NCBI GenBank assembly: GCA_025362315.1
Contig: JANYGP010000120.1
Location: 1-38,811 of the forward strand
Direction of reading: 5' to 3'
Source of the DNA: Polaromonas sp.
Lineage (GTDB): Bacteria > Pseudomonadota > Gammaproteobacteria > Burkholderiales > Burkholderiaceae_C
Length of the DNA stretch: 38,811 nucleotides
Shown in pieces: positions 1 through 7,716 of the stretch. The first letter of the stretch is position 1. Every line of letters starts with the position of its first letter. A program made the position numbers and the translations under genes. The notes under the pieces were generated by a model. That model ran no database searches and was not told the DNA's origin. It saw nothing but the letters and a program-made list of their open reading frames with translations.

Positions 1-1
1 A

Positions 2-373
2 AATTGTCTAAAAGTACTCGCGCTACTAATTATCTTCTGTACGCAAGCCGCCGCACAAGATGCCCTCCCGGAGAAGATGGAAGGAAGGTGGTTTAACCCA
101 AACAGCGGGCATTCAAATAAAGTTGAAGTTGAAGTGATGAACATGGAATCTCCAACTACCGCGACGATAAAAATTGCTTTTTGGCCATACTGCCGGCTTA
201 CAGATTCGAACGCCGAATTTATAGACGGAATGTGGGTGCTTACCGCAAAGCGCTGCAACACGCCGGGTGCAAATGAGATCAAACTCCGAGTGCGTCCAAT
301 CGTAGGTAAAAAGCGGTTGGAAGGGTTCTATGGTGCTGACAAGGAAAGAACTGTTTTCTTTGAATGGGACTGA
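2..373 (+). CDS. Secreted protein of unknown function, 5' end outside window
   Basis: The frame is open from the first bases of the window, so the true start lies upstream. The first visible residues form the hydrophobic core and cleavage region of a signal peptide (KVLALLIIFCTQAAAQ), so the mature protein of about 105 residues is probably periplasmic or secreted. The first in-frame ATG, at 77, lies after that signal and is unlikely to be the start. The mature part is rich in charged and aromatic residues, has two cysteines that could pair (in WPYCRLTD and KRCNTPG), and ends FFEWD. I recognise no family. The DNA is visibly richer in A+T than the rest of the window, which hints at acquisition by transfer. 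The function is unknown. Confidence 0.6.
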   Translation, partial: NCLKVLALLIIFCTQAAAQDALPEKMEGRWFNPNSGHSNKVEVEVMNMESPTTATIKIAFWPYCRLTDSNAEFIDGMWVLTAKRCNTPGANEIKLRVRPIVGKKRLEGFYGADKERTVFFEWD

Positions 374-459
374 TTAGCGGACGAATCAAGCACGGGGAAC
401 AGTTGCCGGACAGTCGGAGTCAGACTTCAATCAAATTGGATTTGACGCCATTTACTAGC

Positions 460-516
460 ATTAGATATGCTACTAGCCCAATAAAAACAGGCGCGAGCAG
501 CTCCTATATCTATAGC
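460..516 (-). repeat. 57-bp dispersed repeat, copy 1 (intergenic)
   Basis: This is the reverse-strand member of a family found 11 times in this window. Read on the minus strand it begins GCTATAGATATAGGAGCTGC, continues through CGCGCC and TTATTGGGCTA, and ends ATCTAAT. It lies in the gap between the partial secreted gene and the 3' end of the nnrU-like gene. Nothing else was seen in 374-543; a 61-codon frame crossing it looks like chance. Confidence 0.75.
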
Positions 517-543
517 GCTGGCATTGCCAAAAAGCTTTCAGTC

Positions 544-1140
544 TTATGAACTCATCGCCCCAAACGGCGACACACCGATCAGCACCCGGTGCAGCCAGAA
601 CGCAAACGCTGCCCAGGCTGCCATGCCCACTATTACAGTGATTGCAGTTGCACCCGCTGTACCCGCTGCATAAACGGTTTGCTCACGCCGATCCCGCCTG
701 CGTGAGGCTGCAAACAGCATCACTGACCACACCAGAAAGCTGCCGAACAGCACCACGTTGGCCAGTGAGCCATTGGCCAGCAGATGAGCGAGCGCCCAGA
801 CCTTGGTTGCCAGCACCATCGGGTGGTGGAGTTTGGCTTTGATCTGGTTGCCTGGTACATAAGTTGCAGCCAGCAACACAAACGACACCAGCATCAGCAG
901 TGCAGCAATGTGGCGTGCGGCGACGGGTGGGTTCCACAGCATCACGCCCTGCTGGCGCGCCTGGCCGTAGCCCCACAGCATCAGCAAAAAGCCGGCGAGT
1001 GACGCCAGCGCGTACACGCCTTTGAAAGGCTTCTCCCCCATGCGCGCCAGCGTCTGGTTACGCCAGTCATTGGCAAAAACGCGGGTGGAATGCACGCCTA
1101 AAAACAAAACCAGACCCGCAATGAGATACGTGTACGCCAT
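544..1140 (-). CDS. NnrU family membrane protein
   Basis: This 198-residue integral membrane protein matches the NnrU family. Members are named after a gene linked to nitrite and nitric-oxide reduction in alpha-proteobacteria, but their biochemical role is unclear. Visible marks are the N-terminal membrane helix with LFLGVHSTRVFAN, the motif GEKPFKGVYALASLAGF, a histidine-rich loop (AKLHHPMVLATKVWALAHLLANG) typical of the family, and about five to six hydrophobic segments. The start ATG at 1140 is preceded on the minus strand by AGGAA at good spacing. No denitrification genes are nearby, so the name should not be read as a function here. It is transcribed in the same direction as the cnoX-like gene upstream, 34 bp away. 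Confidence 0.85.
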   Translation of the reverse strand: MAYTYLIAGLVLFLGVHSTRVFANDWRNQTLARMGEKPFKGVYALASLAGFLLMLWGYGQARQQGVMLWNPPVAARHIAALLMLVSFVLLAATYVPGNQIKAKLHHPMVLATKVWALAHLLANGSLANVVLFGSFLVWSVMLFAASRRRDRREQTVYAAGTAGATAITVIVGMAAWAAFAFWLHRVLIGVSPFGAMSS

Positions 1141-1174
1141 GGTGGATTCCTGTGGTGAACGATTCGTTAAGACA

Positions 1175-2062
1175 TCAACTCAAAATTACGCTGCTCAAGC
1201 GGCGGCGGTAGGTGGCCACGACCGGATCATCCGGCGGAATCTGGCCATCTGCCACCTTGGGTTTGGGCGCTTCCATGATGTCGAGAACAGCGATGTAGGT
1301 TTTGCGGGCTTTGTCCTCGCCCCAGGTTTTGTCGCGCATCAAAATATCCAGCAGCTCGTCCAGCGCAGCTGTCCATTCATGGTGTGCCATGTGCCAGCGG
1401 GCTTTGTCAAAGCGGGCTTCAAAATCGCGCTTGTTCAGTGCTATTTTGGCATCAAATCCGGCTCTGGCGCCTGTATTATGTGCGCTACCAGCTACGAAAT
1501 CAGTAGCATCAAACATTCGCTGAAGCGAGTCAAAGCGGCGAACGGTTTTGGTCTGGGCAATCACCGGCGCAAACGCCACCTTGGCGGCATCGGTATCGCC
1601 CCCCAGCAGCAGCGCCTTGACCAGCTCAAACCGCGCGGATTCATTGGTCGGGTCGTTGGCCACGGCGGCTTTGAGCTTGGCCAGTGCCGCCTCGGGCGTG
1701 ACTGCTTCCAGGGCAAGTTCTTCTTCTGGCTCTTCCGCTGGCGGCAAATGCTTGTCCAGAAACTCCTTGACCTTGCCCTCAGGCAGCGCGCCCTGAAAGC
1801 CGTCCACCGGCTTGCCACCCACCAGCAAAATGCAGGTCGGAATGCTGCGAATGCCGAACGCTGCGCCCAGCTGTTGCTCCTGGTCTGAATCGATTTTGAC
1901 CAGCTTGAAGCGGCCTTCGTAAGCGACTTCCACTTTCTCCAGAATCGGCCCGAGCGACTTGCACGGGCCGCACCAGGGCGCCCAAAAGTCGATCAAAACC
2001 GGAATGGTCATGGAAGCGGCAATCACTTCCTCTTCAAAATTGGCTACGGTGACGTCCATCAT
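1175..2062 (-). CDS. cnoX: Thioredoxin-TPR protein (CnoX/YbbN type chaperedoxin)
   Basis: The protein has 295 residues. An N-terminal thioredoxin fold (about 1-110) carries the active site W30-C31-G32-P33-C34 and the cis-proline loop RSIPT. A helical tetratricopeptide-like C-terminal half contains ALAKLKAAVANDP and KRDFEARFDKARWHMA. This is the architecture of CnoX/YbbN, a cytoplasmic chaperedoxin that holds proteins under oxidative stress and hands them to DnaK or GroEL. The E. coli protein lacks the full CXXC; this one keeps it, so it may also reduce disulfides. Two adjacent ATG codons are possible starts (2062 and 2059). Residues 186-204 are encoded by a copy of the 57-bp repeat (1451-1507). 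It is divergent from purE. Confidence 0.85.
   Translation of the reverse strand: MMDVTVANFEEEVIAASMTIPVLIDFWAPWCGPCKSLGPILEKVEVAYEGRFKLVKIDSDQEQQLGAAFGIRSIPTCILLVGGKPVDGFQGALPEGKVKEFLDKHLPPAEEPEEELALEAVTPEAALAKLKAAVANDPTNESARFELVKALLLGGDTDAAKVAFAPVIAQTKTVRRFDSLQRMFDATDFVAGSAHNTGARAGFDAKIALNKRDFEARFDKARWHMAHHEWTAALDELLDILMRDKTWGEDKARKTYIAVLDIMEAPKPKVADGQIPPDDPVVATYRRRLSSVILS
1451..1507 (-). repeat. 57-bp dispersed repeat inside cnoX (sense)
   Basis: Read with the gene it begins GCTACTGATTTCGTAGCTGG and ends GCCGGATTTGAT. It supplies 19 codons of cnoX, reading ATDFVAGSAHNTGARAGFD. It is in the same frame as the sense copies in rpoN, chrA and the EamA gene. Confidence 0.75.
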
Positions 2063-2142
2063 GGCGATACTGCTTCATAAAATTGCAACAGGCAGAAGGT
2101 TAGCATGCCGCCCGTAAAATGGTGCCTCTTTCAAAGGCATTC

Positions 2143-2664
2143 ATGACCCCTGTCCTACTTTCAAACCAGCCCCTTGTGGGTGTTGTCATGGGCTCGTCCA
2201 GCGACTGGGACACGATGCAGCATGCCGTGCAAATCTTGCAGCAGTTTGGCGTGGCTCATGAAGCCCGCGTGATCTCGGCGCACCGCATGCCCGATGACTT
2301 GTTTGCCTATGCCGAACAGGCTCGCGCCAATGGTTTGCAAGCCATCATTGCGGGCGCTGGCGGGGCGGCGCATTTGCCGGGCATGCTGGCCGCCAAAACC
2401 ACTGTGCCCATACTGGGCGTACCTGTTGCCAGCAAGCATTTGGCCGGTATTGATTCGCTCCACAGCATTGTGCAAATGCCCAAGGGCGTGCCAGTGGCCA
2501 CATTTGCGATTGGCAATGCAGGTGCAGCCAATGCCGCGCTGTTTGCGGTTGCCATGCTGGCGCTGCATGACAAGGCGCTGCATGACAGGTTGCAAACATT
2601 CAGGGCCGGGCAAACAGCTGCAGCCAGAGCGATGACCGTGCCGCCCAAATCGACTGCAGCATGA
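2143..2664 (+). CDS. purE: 5-(carboxyamino)imidazole ribonucleotide mutase PurE
   Basis: Class I PurE moves the carboxylate of N5-CAIR to C4 of the ring to give CAIR in purine synthesis, after PurK. The hallmark phosphate loop GSSSDWDTM is near the N-terminus, followed by SAHRMPDDL and the [16 protein letters not shown] motif, with PVLGVPV-type sequence (here [10 protein letters not shown]) after it. I chose the ATG at 2143 (173 residues) because AAAGG lies at the right distance upstream; an in-frame ATG at 2119 would add eight residues but has no ribosome site. Its stop overlaps the purK start (ATGA), which suggests translational coupling. PurE is usually an octamer in the cytoplasm. Confidence 0.95.
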   Translation: MTPVLLSNQPLVGVVMGSSSDWDTMQHAVQILQQFGVAHEARVISAHRMPDDLFAYAEQARANGLQAIIAGAGGAAHLPGMLAAKTTVPILGVPVASKHLAGIDSLHSIVQMPKGVPVATFAIGNAGAANAALFAVAMLALHDKALHDRLQTFRAGQTAAARAMTVPPKSTAA

Positions 2665-3872
2665 ATCCTGTTTTTCCTGGGGCACTGTTACCCAAAAGCC
2701 AGCCAGCAACACTGGGCGTCATGGGGGGCGGCCAGTTGGGCCGCATGTTTGTGCATGCCGCCCAGCGCATGGGGTACAACACCGCGGTGCTGGATGCGGA
2801 CCCGCAAAGCCCGGCGGGCCGGGTGAGCCACCACCACATTCAAACCGATTACACCGACGAAGCGGGCCTGCAGCAGCTTGCCAGCGTGTGCGATGCCGTT
2901 ACCACCGAATTTGAAAACGTGCCTGCCGCTTCGCTGAATGCGCTGGCCAGTACCTTGCCCGTGTCACCCAGCGCAGCCTGCGTGGCCATTGCGCAAAACC
3001 GCATCGAAGAAAAGGCCCATTTCACCGCTTGCGCTGCTGTGTCTGGCGTCAGTGTTGCGCCGTATGCGGTGATTCAAACGCTTGCGCAACTGCAGGCCGT
3101 GCCCGCCAACCTGCTGCCCGGCATTTTGAAAACCGCGCGCATGGGCTATGACGGCAAGGGCCAGGTGCGGGTTAAAAATGCAGCTGAGCTGGCAGCGGCC
3201 TGGGCCGATCTGCGCGGCGTGCCCTGCGTGCTGGAAAAGCGGATGCCGCTCAGGGCCGAATGCTCGGTGATCGTGGCGCGCGGCTGGGATGGCAGCGTGG
3301 TCAGCTTTGCGCTGCAGCGCAATGTGCATGTTGACGGCATTCTTGCCGTGACTCATGCTTATCAATCAAATATGCCTGTAGCGCATGTAAATCGGGCGCA
3401 AGCAGCTACTGAATCAATAGCAAAACATATCAACTATGTCGGTGTGCTGTGCGTTGAGTTTTTCATCGTCGATGACGGCAGCAAGCATGGCAGTTTGATC
3501 GTCAACGAGATGGCACCCCGCCCGCACAACAGCGGCCACTACACGATGGACGCGTGTGATGTGTCGCAGTTTGACTTGCAGGTACACGCCATGGCGGGCC
3601 TTCCGCTGCCCCAGCCGCGCCAGCACAGCCCGGCCATCATGCTGAACCTGCTGGGCGATGTGTGGCTGGATGCGCATGGCAAATCGCGCACGCCTGACTG
3701 GGCGGCCGTGCTGGCATTGCCCGGCACGCACCTGCACCTGTACGGCAAGCAAGGCGCGCGGCCGGGCCGCAAGATGGGGCACCTGACCATCACTGGAGCA
3801 GATGTTGAAGGCGTGAAAGCTGTGGCGCAGCAAGCCGCTGATGTGCTGGGTTTGCCTGGTGTGGACGACTGA
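2661..3872 (+). CDS. purK: 5-(carboxyamino)imidazole ribonucleotide synthase PurK
   Basis: This ATP-grasp enzyme uses ATP and bicarbonate to carboxylate AIR to N5-CAIR, the substrate of PurE. In the 403 residues one sees the N-terminal [12 protein letters not shown] loop, the TEFENVP motif, the ATP-grasp [14 protein letters not shown] segment, [14 protein letters not shown], and the metal-binding end [15 protein letters not shown]. It overlaps purE by four bases. Residues about 235-254, just before the conserved [10 protein letters not shown] strand, are encoded by an antisense copy of the 57-bp repeat (3365-3421). The frame and flanking motifs are intact, so the enzyme is probably functional. 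Confidence 0.95.
   Translation: MNPVFPGALLPKSQPATLGVMGGGQLGRMFVHAAQRMGYNTAVLDADPQSPAGRVSHHHIQTDYTDEAGLQQLASVCDAVTTEFENVPAASLNALASTLPVSPSAACVAIAQNRIEEKAHFTACAAVSGVSVAPYAVIQTLAQLQAVPANLLPGILKTARMGYDGKGQVRVKNAAELAAAWADLRGVPCVLEKRMPLRAECSVIVARGWDGSVVSFALQRNVHVDGILAVTHAYQSNMPVAHVNRAQAATESIAKHINYVGVLCVEFFIVDDGSKHGSLIVNEMAPRPHNSGHYTMDACDVSQFDLQVHAMAGLPLPQPRQHSPAIMLNLLGDVWLDAHGKSRTPDWAAVLALPGTHLHLYGKQGARPGRKMGHLTITGADVEGVKAVAQQAADVLGLPGVDD
3365..3421 (-). repeat. 57-bp dispersed repeat inside purK (antisense)
   Basis: On the minus strand it begins GCTATTGATTCAGTAGCTGC, continues TTGCGCCC and ATGCGCTACAGGC, and ends ATATTTGAT. It is one of the copies closest to the apparent consensus. It is read antisense by purK, giving a segment that includes [16 protein letters not shown]. 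Confidence 0.8.
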
Positions 3873-4851
3873 AGTGGGCCAGTTAACAGTTGCACAGGCG
3901 GCAGCGCGTATCCACGCAGGCGAGCTGGTCGCCTTTCCGACCGAAACGGTGTACGGCCTGGGGGCTGATGCGTCCAACGATGCGGCAGTTGGCAAGATAT
4001 TTGCTGCCAAGGGCAGGCCAGCCGACCACCCGCTGATCGTTCATATCGCCGGTCTTGCCCAGGTCAGTGACTACGCCAGCAGTGTGCCGCCGTTTGCGCG
4101 GGCCTTGATCGATGCTTTCTGGCCCGGGCCGCTGACTGTGATTTTGCCGCGCAAGCCGGGCGTGGCTAAAGCTGCTGCAGGCGGGCAAAACTCCATTGGG
4201 TTGCGCTGCCCGGCACACCCGCTGGCGCTTGAATTTTTAACTGCCTGCAAAGGTCTGGGTGTTTCAGGTGTTGCCGGTCCGAGTGCCAACAAGTTTGGCC
4301 GTGTCAGCCCGACCACCGCCAGACATGTGGCTGAGGAATTCGGCGCTGAACTGATGGTGCTGGACGGCGGAGCGTGCACGGTGGGGATTGAGTCCAGCAT
4401 CGTTGACTGCACACGCAGTGCGCCTGTGCTGCTGCGCCCAGGGGTGCTGACACGCGAGCAACTCAGCGCCGCCTGTGGTCAACCCGTTTTAAGTGCTGAC
4501 GAATCGCAAGATACGGCCGCACCCCGCGCGCCCGGCACACTCGATTCTCACTACGCCCCCAACGCCACCGTGCGTTTGATGGATGCCAACGCGATTCAAA
4601 CTGCACTTGACTTGCTAGGCGCAGATGCAGCGCACATCGCGGTTTATGCACGCAGAATCATGCGCATCACGTCCAGCAAAGTGCTGTACCGCCGCATGCC
4701 AGACGACGCACTGGCCACCGCCGAACAACTGTTCGCGGTGCTGCGTGATTTTGATGCACAAGGTGCGAAATTGATCTGGATTGAGCCTGTGCCTGAATCT
4801 CCGCCATGGGATGGCGTACGTGACAGGTTGATACGGGCTGCAGCCAGCTAA
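3841..4851 (+). CDS. sua5: L-threonylcarbamoyladenylate synthase, Sua5 type
   Basis: The enzyme makes threonylcarbamoyl-AMP from threonine, bicarbonate and ATP, the first step of the tRNA t6A37 modification. The YrdC-like domain (about 15-215) shows FPTETVYGLGADA, KGRPADHPL, IGLRCPAHPLALEF, GPSANKFGRVSPTTA, ESSIVDC and LRPGVL. A C-terminal Sua5 domain follows, opening with the linker APGTLDSHYAP, so this is the long two-domain form. The only early ATG is at 3841, inside the purK end by 32 bp. GTG codons at 3859 and 3874 are alternatives, and 3874, just after the purK stop, fits the usual domain boundary. It probably belongs to the purE-purK transcript. Confidence 0.9.
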   Translation: MCWVCLVWTTEVGQLTVAQAAARIHAGELVAFPTETVYGLGADASNDAAVGKIFAAKGRPADHPLIVHIAGLAQVSDYASSVPPFARALIDAFWPGPLTVILPRKPGVAKAAAGGQNSIGLRCPAHPLALEFLTACKGLGVSGVAGPSANKFGRVSPTTARHVAEEFGAELMVLDGGACTVGIESSIVDCTRSAPVLLRPGVLTREQLSAACGQPVLSADESQDTAAPRAPGTLDSHYAPNATVRLMDANAIQTALDLLGADAAHIAVYARRIMRITSSKVLYRRMPDDALATAEQLFAVLRDFDAQGAKLIWIEPVPESPPWDGVRDRLIRAAAS

Positions 4852-4873
4852 ACACCCGCACTACACTGTCAAT

Positions 4874-5164
4874 ATGCGCCCTTCAGAAGCACTTCAACAA
4901 CACCGTTTGCGGATTCGTGAGATTGCGCTCAGCCATCGTGTCAGCAGTGTTCGGGTCTTCGGGTCGGTATTGCGCGGTGAAGACAGTGCCAACAGTGATC
5001 TTGATCTCTTGGTAGAACCGACAGCCCGAACAACTCTGATGGATATAGGCGCCATTCAGTTCGAATTAAAAAACCTTTTGGGCATTGAGGTAGATGTATT
5101 GACACCCAATGGTTTGCCAGCGAGTTTTCGGGATCAGGTTTTACGCGATGCAGTGCCGGTATGA
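4874..5164 (+). CDS. mntA: MntA-type nucleotidyltransferase antitoxin
   Basis: This 96-residue minimal nucleotidyltransferase carries the GSX10DXD signature: G30-S31, then D42 and D44 (sequence FGSVLRGEDSANSDLDLLVE). In characterised MntA-HepT systems the antitoxin transfers AMP units to a tyrosine of the HEPN toxin and so switches off its RNase. The next gene is that HEPN partner and overlaps by four bases (ATGA), so the pair is translationally coupled. The order, antitoxin first and toxin second, is one of the two seen in this class. It follows the sua5 gene after 22 bp and may be cotranscribed with it. The partner match makes this assignment firm; in vivo activity is inferred. Confidence 0.9.
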   Translation: MRPSEALQQHRLRIREIALSHRVSSVRVFGSVLRGEDSANSDLDLLVEPTARTTLMDIGAIQFELKNLLGIEVDVLTPNGLPASFRDQVLRDAVPV

Positions 5165-5523
5165 GTCGGGCCGGTTCCCTGCGACGCATCGATGATTTGC
5201 GTCATATCGTGGATGCCATTGACACAATTCAAGGCTACACAGCAGGCATGGATATCACCGCGTTTATGGCAGACCGCAAAACTTGCGATGCTGTCATTCG
5301 CAACCTGGAAATCATGGGCGAAGCATGCAACAACATCGCCAAGCATCATGCTGAGTATGCAGCTGAGTATGCAGCTGAGTATGCATCAATCCCTTGGGGG
5401 TTCGCTTACGAGATGCGCGACGCGCTGTCGCACAGCTACTTCAATGTTGACTCTGCGATTGTTTGGCAAACAGTGCAGCATGATTTGCCTGATTTGCGCA
5501 CTCAGGTTGCCAGTTTGATTTAA
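5161..5523 (+). CDS. hepT: HepT-type HEPN RNase toxin
   Basis: This all-helical HEPN protein of 120 residues has the motif RX4HXY, with R86, H91 and Y93 (EMRDALSHSYFNVD). R and H are the ribonuclease residues, and Y is the known target of AMP addition by MntA. The N-terminal helices and the segment LEIMGEACNNIAKHH match the family (formerly DUF86). Just before the catalytic helix sits a three-fold repeat of the four residues AEYA, produced by three exact 12-bp units (5350-5385). This lengthens the loop relative to what I expect for the family and could vary between strains without shifting frame. Confidence 0.88.
   Translation: MSRAGSLRRIDDLRHIVDAIDTIQGYTAGMDITAFMADRKTCDAVIRNLEIMGEACNNIAKHHAEYAAEYAAEYASIPWGFAYEMRDALSHSYFNVDSAIVWQTVQHDLPDLRTQVASLI
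5350..5385 (+). repeat. 12-bp tandem repeat, 3 exact units, inside hepT
   Basis: The unit GCTGAGTATGCA occurs three times without mismatch. It keeps the reading frame and encodes AEYA three times, ten residues before the catalytic arginine. Confidence 0.95.
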
Positions 5524-5550
5524 GAAATCTGGTGGCAGAAAAAGCCTGAA

Positions 5551-5636
5551 GAGCGGTTTGCCCATGTGTCCCGCGTAAGTCAAGGAGGAGACCGAAGGTC
5601 GGGGGACATGAAGCGGGAGACATGGGCAGGCCGCTC
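5551..5636. repeat. Long imperfect inverted repeat (24-bp arms)
   Basis: The left arm 5551-5574 and right arm 5613-5636 are reverse complements at 21 of 24 positions and surround a 38-base spacer. The spacer holds a small hairpin of its own (GACC/GGTC around GAA). It lies between hepT and the HNH gene. There is no T-run, so a simple terminator is unlikely; a REP-like or small mobile palindrome is more likely. Confidence 0.7.
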
Positions 5637-5666
5637 GCTGCCAAACGCGAAACTCAAGCACACAAC

Positions 5667-5954
5667 ATGAGCAAACTGACCCACATTCGCCAAAAAATCT
5701 ACAACACCGTCGCCCGCCAGCTGCACGGCCAGGTGCCGTGCTGGGTGTGTGGCCAGCACGTCGACATCATCGACGCCACGCTGGAGCATATTCAGCCCTT
5801 GAGCGAAGGTGGCAACAGCCATCAGGCCAATCTGGCCATCAGCCACGCGCTGTGCAACCAGCAGCGGCATGCCGTCAAAGCGCCAGATCCAGGTGTGCCT
5901 GATCTGCTTGATGGGCAGTCTGCGCAACTGGCGCGTTTGCACCAGCAGGCTTGA
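5667..5954 (+). CDS. HNH endonuclease-like protein
   Basis: This 95-residue protein has an HNH/zinc-finger pattern: CWVCG (first zinc pair), TLEHIQPLSEGGNSHQANL (the catalytic H with the GG-N-L element) and ALCNQQRH. HNH proteins nick or cut DNA in many settings; here neither target nor role can be told. I chose the ATG at 5667. An earlier in-frame ATG at 5622 lies at the end of the inverted repeat and would add 15 unlikely residues. Its 3' end overlaps by 80 bp the convergent GltB-like gene. There is no methyltransferase or phage gene beside it. Confidence 0.65.
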   Translation: MSKLTHIRQKIYNTVARQLHGQVPCWVCGQHVDIIDATLEHIQPLSEGGNSHQANLAISHALCNQQRHAVKAPDPGVPDLLDGQSAQLARLHQQA

Positions 5955-7623
5955 GACTGTCCGCATTTGTGGCCCTGAAACTGTTTGCATCTGCCAGTGG
6001 CCAGTAATCGGTAAACACACGGTGCTGAGCCGACAACTCATTGAGCAACGCGCCGGGCTGCATCTGCATCAGCAATTTGCTGAGCAGCCGCACTTCGGTG
6101 GCGCTGACGCGGCGCACGATGTGGTGGGCGCTCAGCTCACTCGGGTGCTGCAGCCCTGCGGCTTGCACCAGCTCTTGCAACGCGTGCAGCGTGCTTCGGT
6201 GAAAGTTGCGCACACGCTCCGCCTTGTCAGGCACCACCAACGCAAGTTGCCGCTGCGGGTCTTGCGTGGTCACGCCGGTGGGGCATTTGCCCGTGTGGCA
6301 GCTTTGCGCCTGAATGCAGCCGAGCGCCATCATGAAGCCGCGCCCCGCGTTGCACCAGTCGGCGCCGAGCGCCATCAGCCGCACCAGGTCAAACGCACTG
6401 GTGACTTTGCCTGCCGCGCCAATCGAAATGCGGCTGCGCAAGTTCACACCGATCAGCGTGTTGTGCACCAGCTGCAGGCCTTCTTGCAACGGCGCGCCGA
6501 CATGGTCACTAAATTCAACCGGCGCGGCACCGGTGCCGCCTTCAGCGCCATCGACCACAATAAAGTCAGGTGTGATGCCTGTGGCCAGCATGGCCTTGAC
6601 AATGGCAAACCATTCCCACAGATGGCCAATGCACAGCTTGAAGCCAACCGGCTTGCCGCCAGAGAGTTGCCGCAGCCTGGCAATGAAATGCATCATCTCT
6701 GTTGGTGTGGTGAAAGCACTGTGGCTGCTGGGTGAAATGCAGTCTTTGCCCTGCGGTACGCCGCGTGCAGCAGCGATCTCAGCCGTGACTTTGGGCCCCG
6801 GCAAAATGCCGCCGTGGCCGGGCTTGGCACCCTGGCTCAGTTTGATTTCAATCAGCTTGACTTGCGGGTCAATGGCATTCGCGGCAAAGCGCTCGGCGTT
6901 GAAAGATCCGTCGTCATTGCGGCAGCCAAAGTAGCCCGAGCCAATTTCCCAGATCAAATCGCCGCCGTTGACGCGGTGGTGGGTCGATATTGATCCTTCG
7001 CCTGTGTCGTGCGCAAAGCCGCCCATTTGCGCGCCCTTGTTCAGCGCCAAAATGGCGTTGGCCGACAAAGAGCCAAAGCTGAGTGCCGAGATATTGAAAA
7101 CGCTGGCATGGTAAGGCTGCGTGCAAGCTTGAGTGGACAGCGATGGCACACCAGGCGAGCCGCCAATCCAGATGCGAAAGTCATGCGACGCCAGCTTGGT
7201 AGGCGCCATCGAGTGGTTAACCCATTCATAACCCAATGCACCCACATCCAGGTGCGTGCCAAACGGCTGATTGTCAGGCTCGCCCTTGGCGCGTTGGTAG
7301 ACGAGCGAGCGCTGCGCCCGTGAAAACGGCGCGGCTTCTGCATCACTTTCAATGAAATACTGGCGAATTTCAGGCCGGATAAATTCAAACAGAAACCGCA
7401 GGTGCCCGATGACCGGGTAGTTGCGCAAAATGGCATGGCGTGTCTGCTTGAGGTCATGCACGCCAACGCCAGTCAGTGCCCCACAAGCCAGCAAAGGCAG
7501 CCAGCCCACCTGAAAGACGATCAGGCTGAACAGCGCCAGCAATGTACCAAAAGCGCACAGCGCCAGAAAGCTGTAACGGACCGGCAATTGGGCATCAAGA
7601 GCATTTACTTTGGCGCGAATCAT
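5875..7623 (-). CDS. FMN-binding glutamate synthase-like membrane protein
   Basis: The protein has 582 residues. Two hydrophobic segments near the N-terminus (about 18-50) are followed by a central GltB-type FMN barrel (about 150-520) with FNISALSFGSLSANAILALNKGA, GEGSISTHHR, QGAKPGHGGILPG, VDGAEGGTGAAP and RSRISIGAAGK. A cysteine cluster C-x5-C-x4-C (CIQAQSCHTGKCPTGV) matches the 3Fe-4S ligands of glutamate synthase. The N-terminal glutaminase domain of true glutamate synthase is absent, so ammonia channelling is not expected. The substrate of this stand-alone family (YerD-like) is not established. It starts at 7623, divergent from the SEC-C gene. Confidence 0.85.
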   Translation of the reverse strand: MIRAKVNALDAQLPVRYSFLALCAFGTLLALFSLIVFQVGWLPLLACGALTGVGVHDLKQTRHAILRNYPVIGHLRFLFEFIRPEIRQYFIESDAEAAPFSRAQRSLVYQRAKGEPDNQPFGTHLDVGALGYEWVNHSMAPTKLASHDFRIWIGGSPGVPSLSTQACTQPYHASVFNISALSFGSLSANAILALNKGAQMGGFAHDTGEGSISTHHRVNGGDLIWEIGSGYFGCRNDDGSFNAERFAANAIDPQVKLIEIKLSQGAKPGHGGILPGPKVTAEIAAARGVPQGKDCISPSSHSAFTTPTEMMHFIARLRQLSGGKPVGFKLCIGHLWEWFAIVKAMLATGITPDFIVVDGAEGGTGAAPVEFSDHVGAPLQEGLQLVHNTLIGVNLRSRISIGAAGKVTSAFDLVRLMALGADWCNAGRGFMMALGCIQAQSCHTGKCPTGVTTQDPQRQLALVVPDKAERVRNFHRSTLHALQELVQAAGLQHPSELSAHHIVRRVSATEVRLLSKLLMQMQPGALLNELSAQHRVFTDYWPLADANSFRATNADSLKPAGANAPVAQTAHQADQAHLDLAL

Positions 7624-7716
7624 GGTGCTTTCTATTTTGTCTTCAGGTCAATCACTGCCGCGGCAGATACACTGCGCATCATAAAAGCCCCTGATGCGCC
7701 CCACGCCAAATTTTTC

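Noticed and set aside
364..549. 61-codon open frame after the first gene
   Set aside because: It contains a 57-bp repeat copy, has no ribosome site and no recognisable protein pattern.
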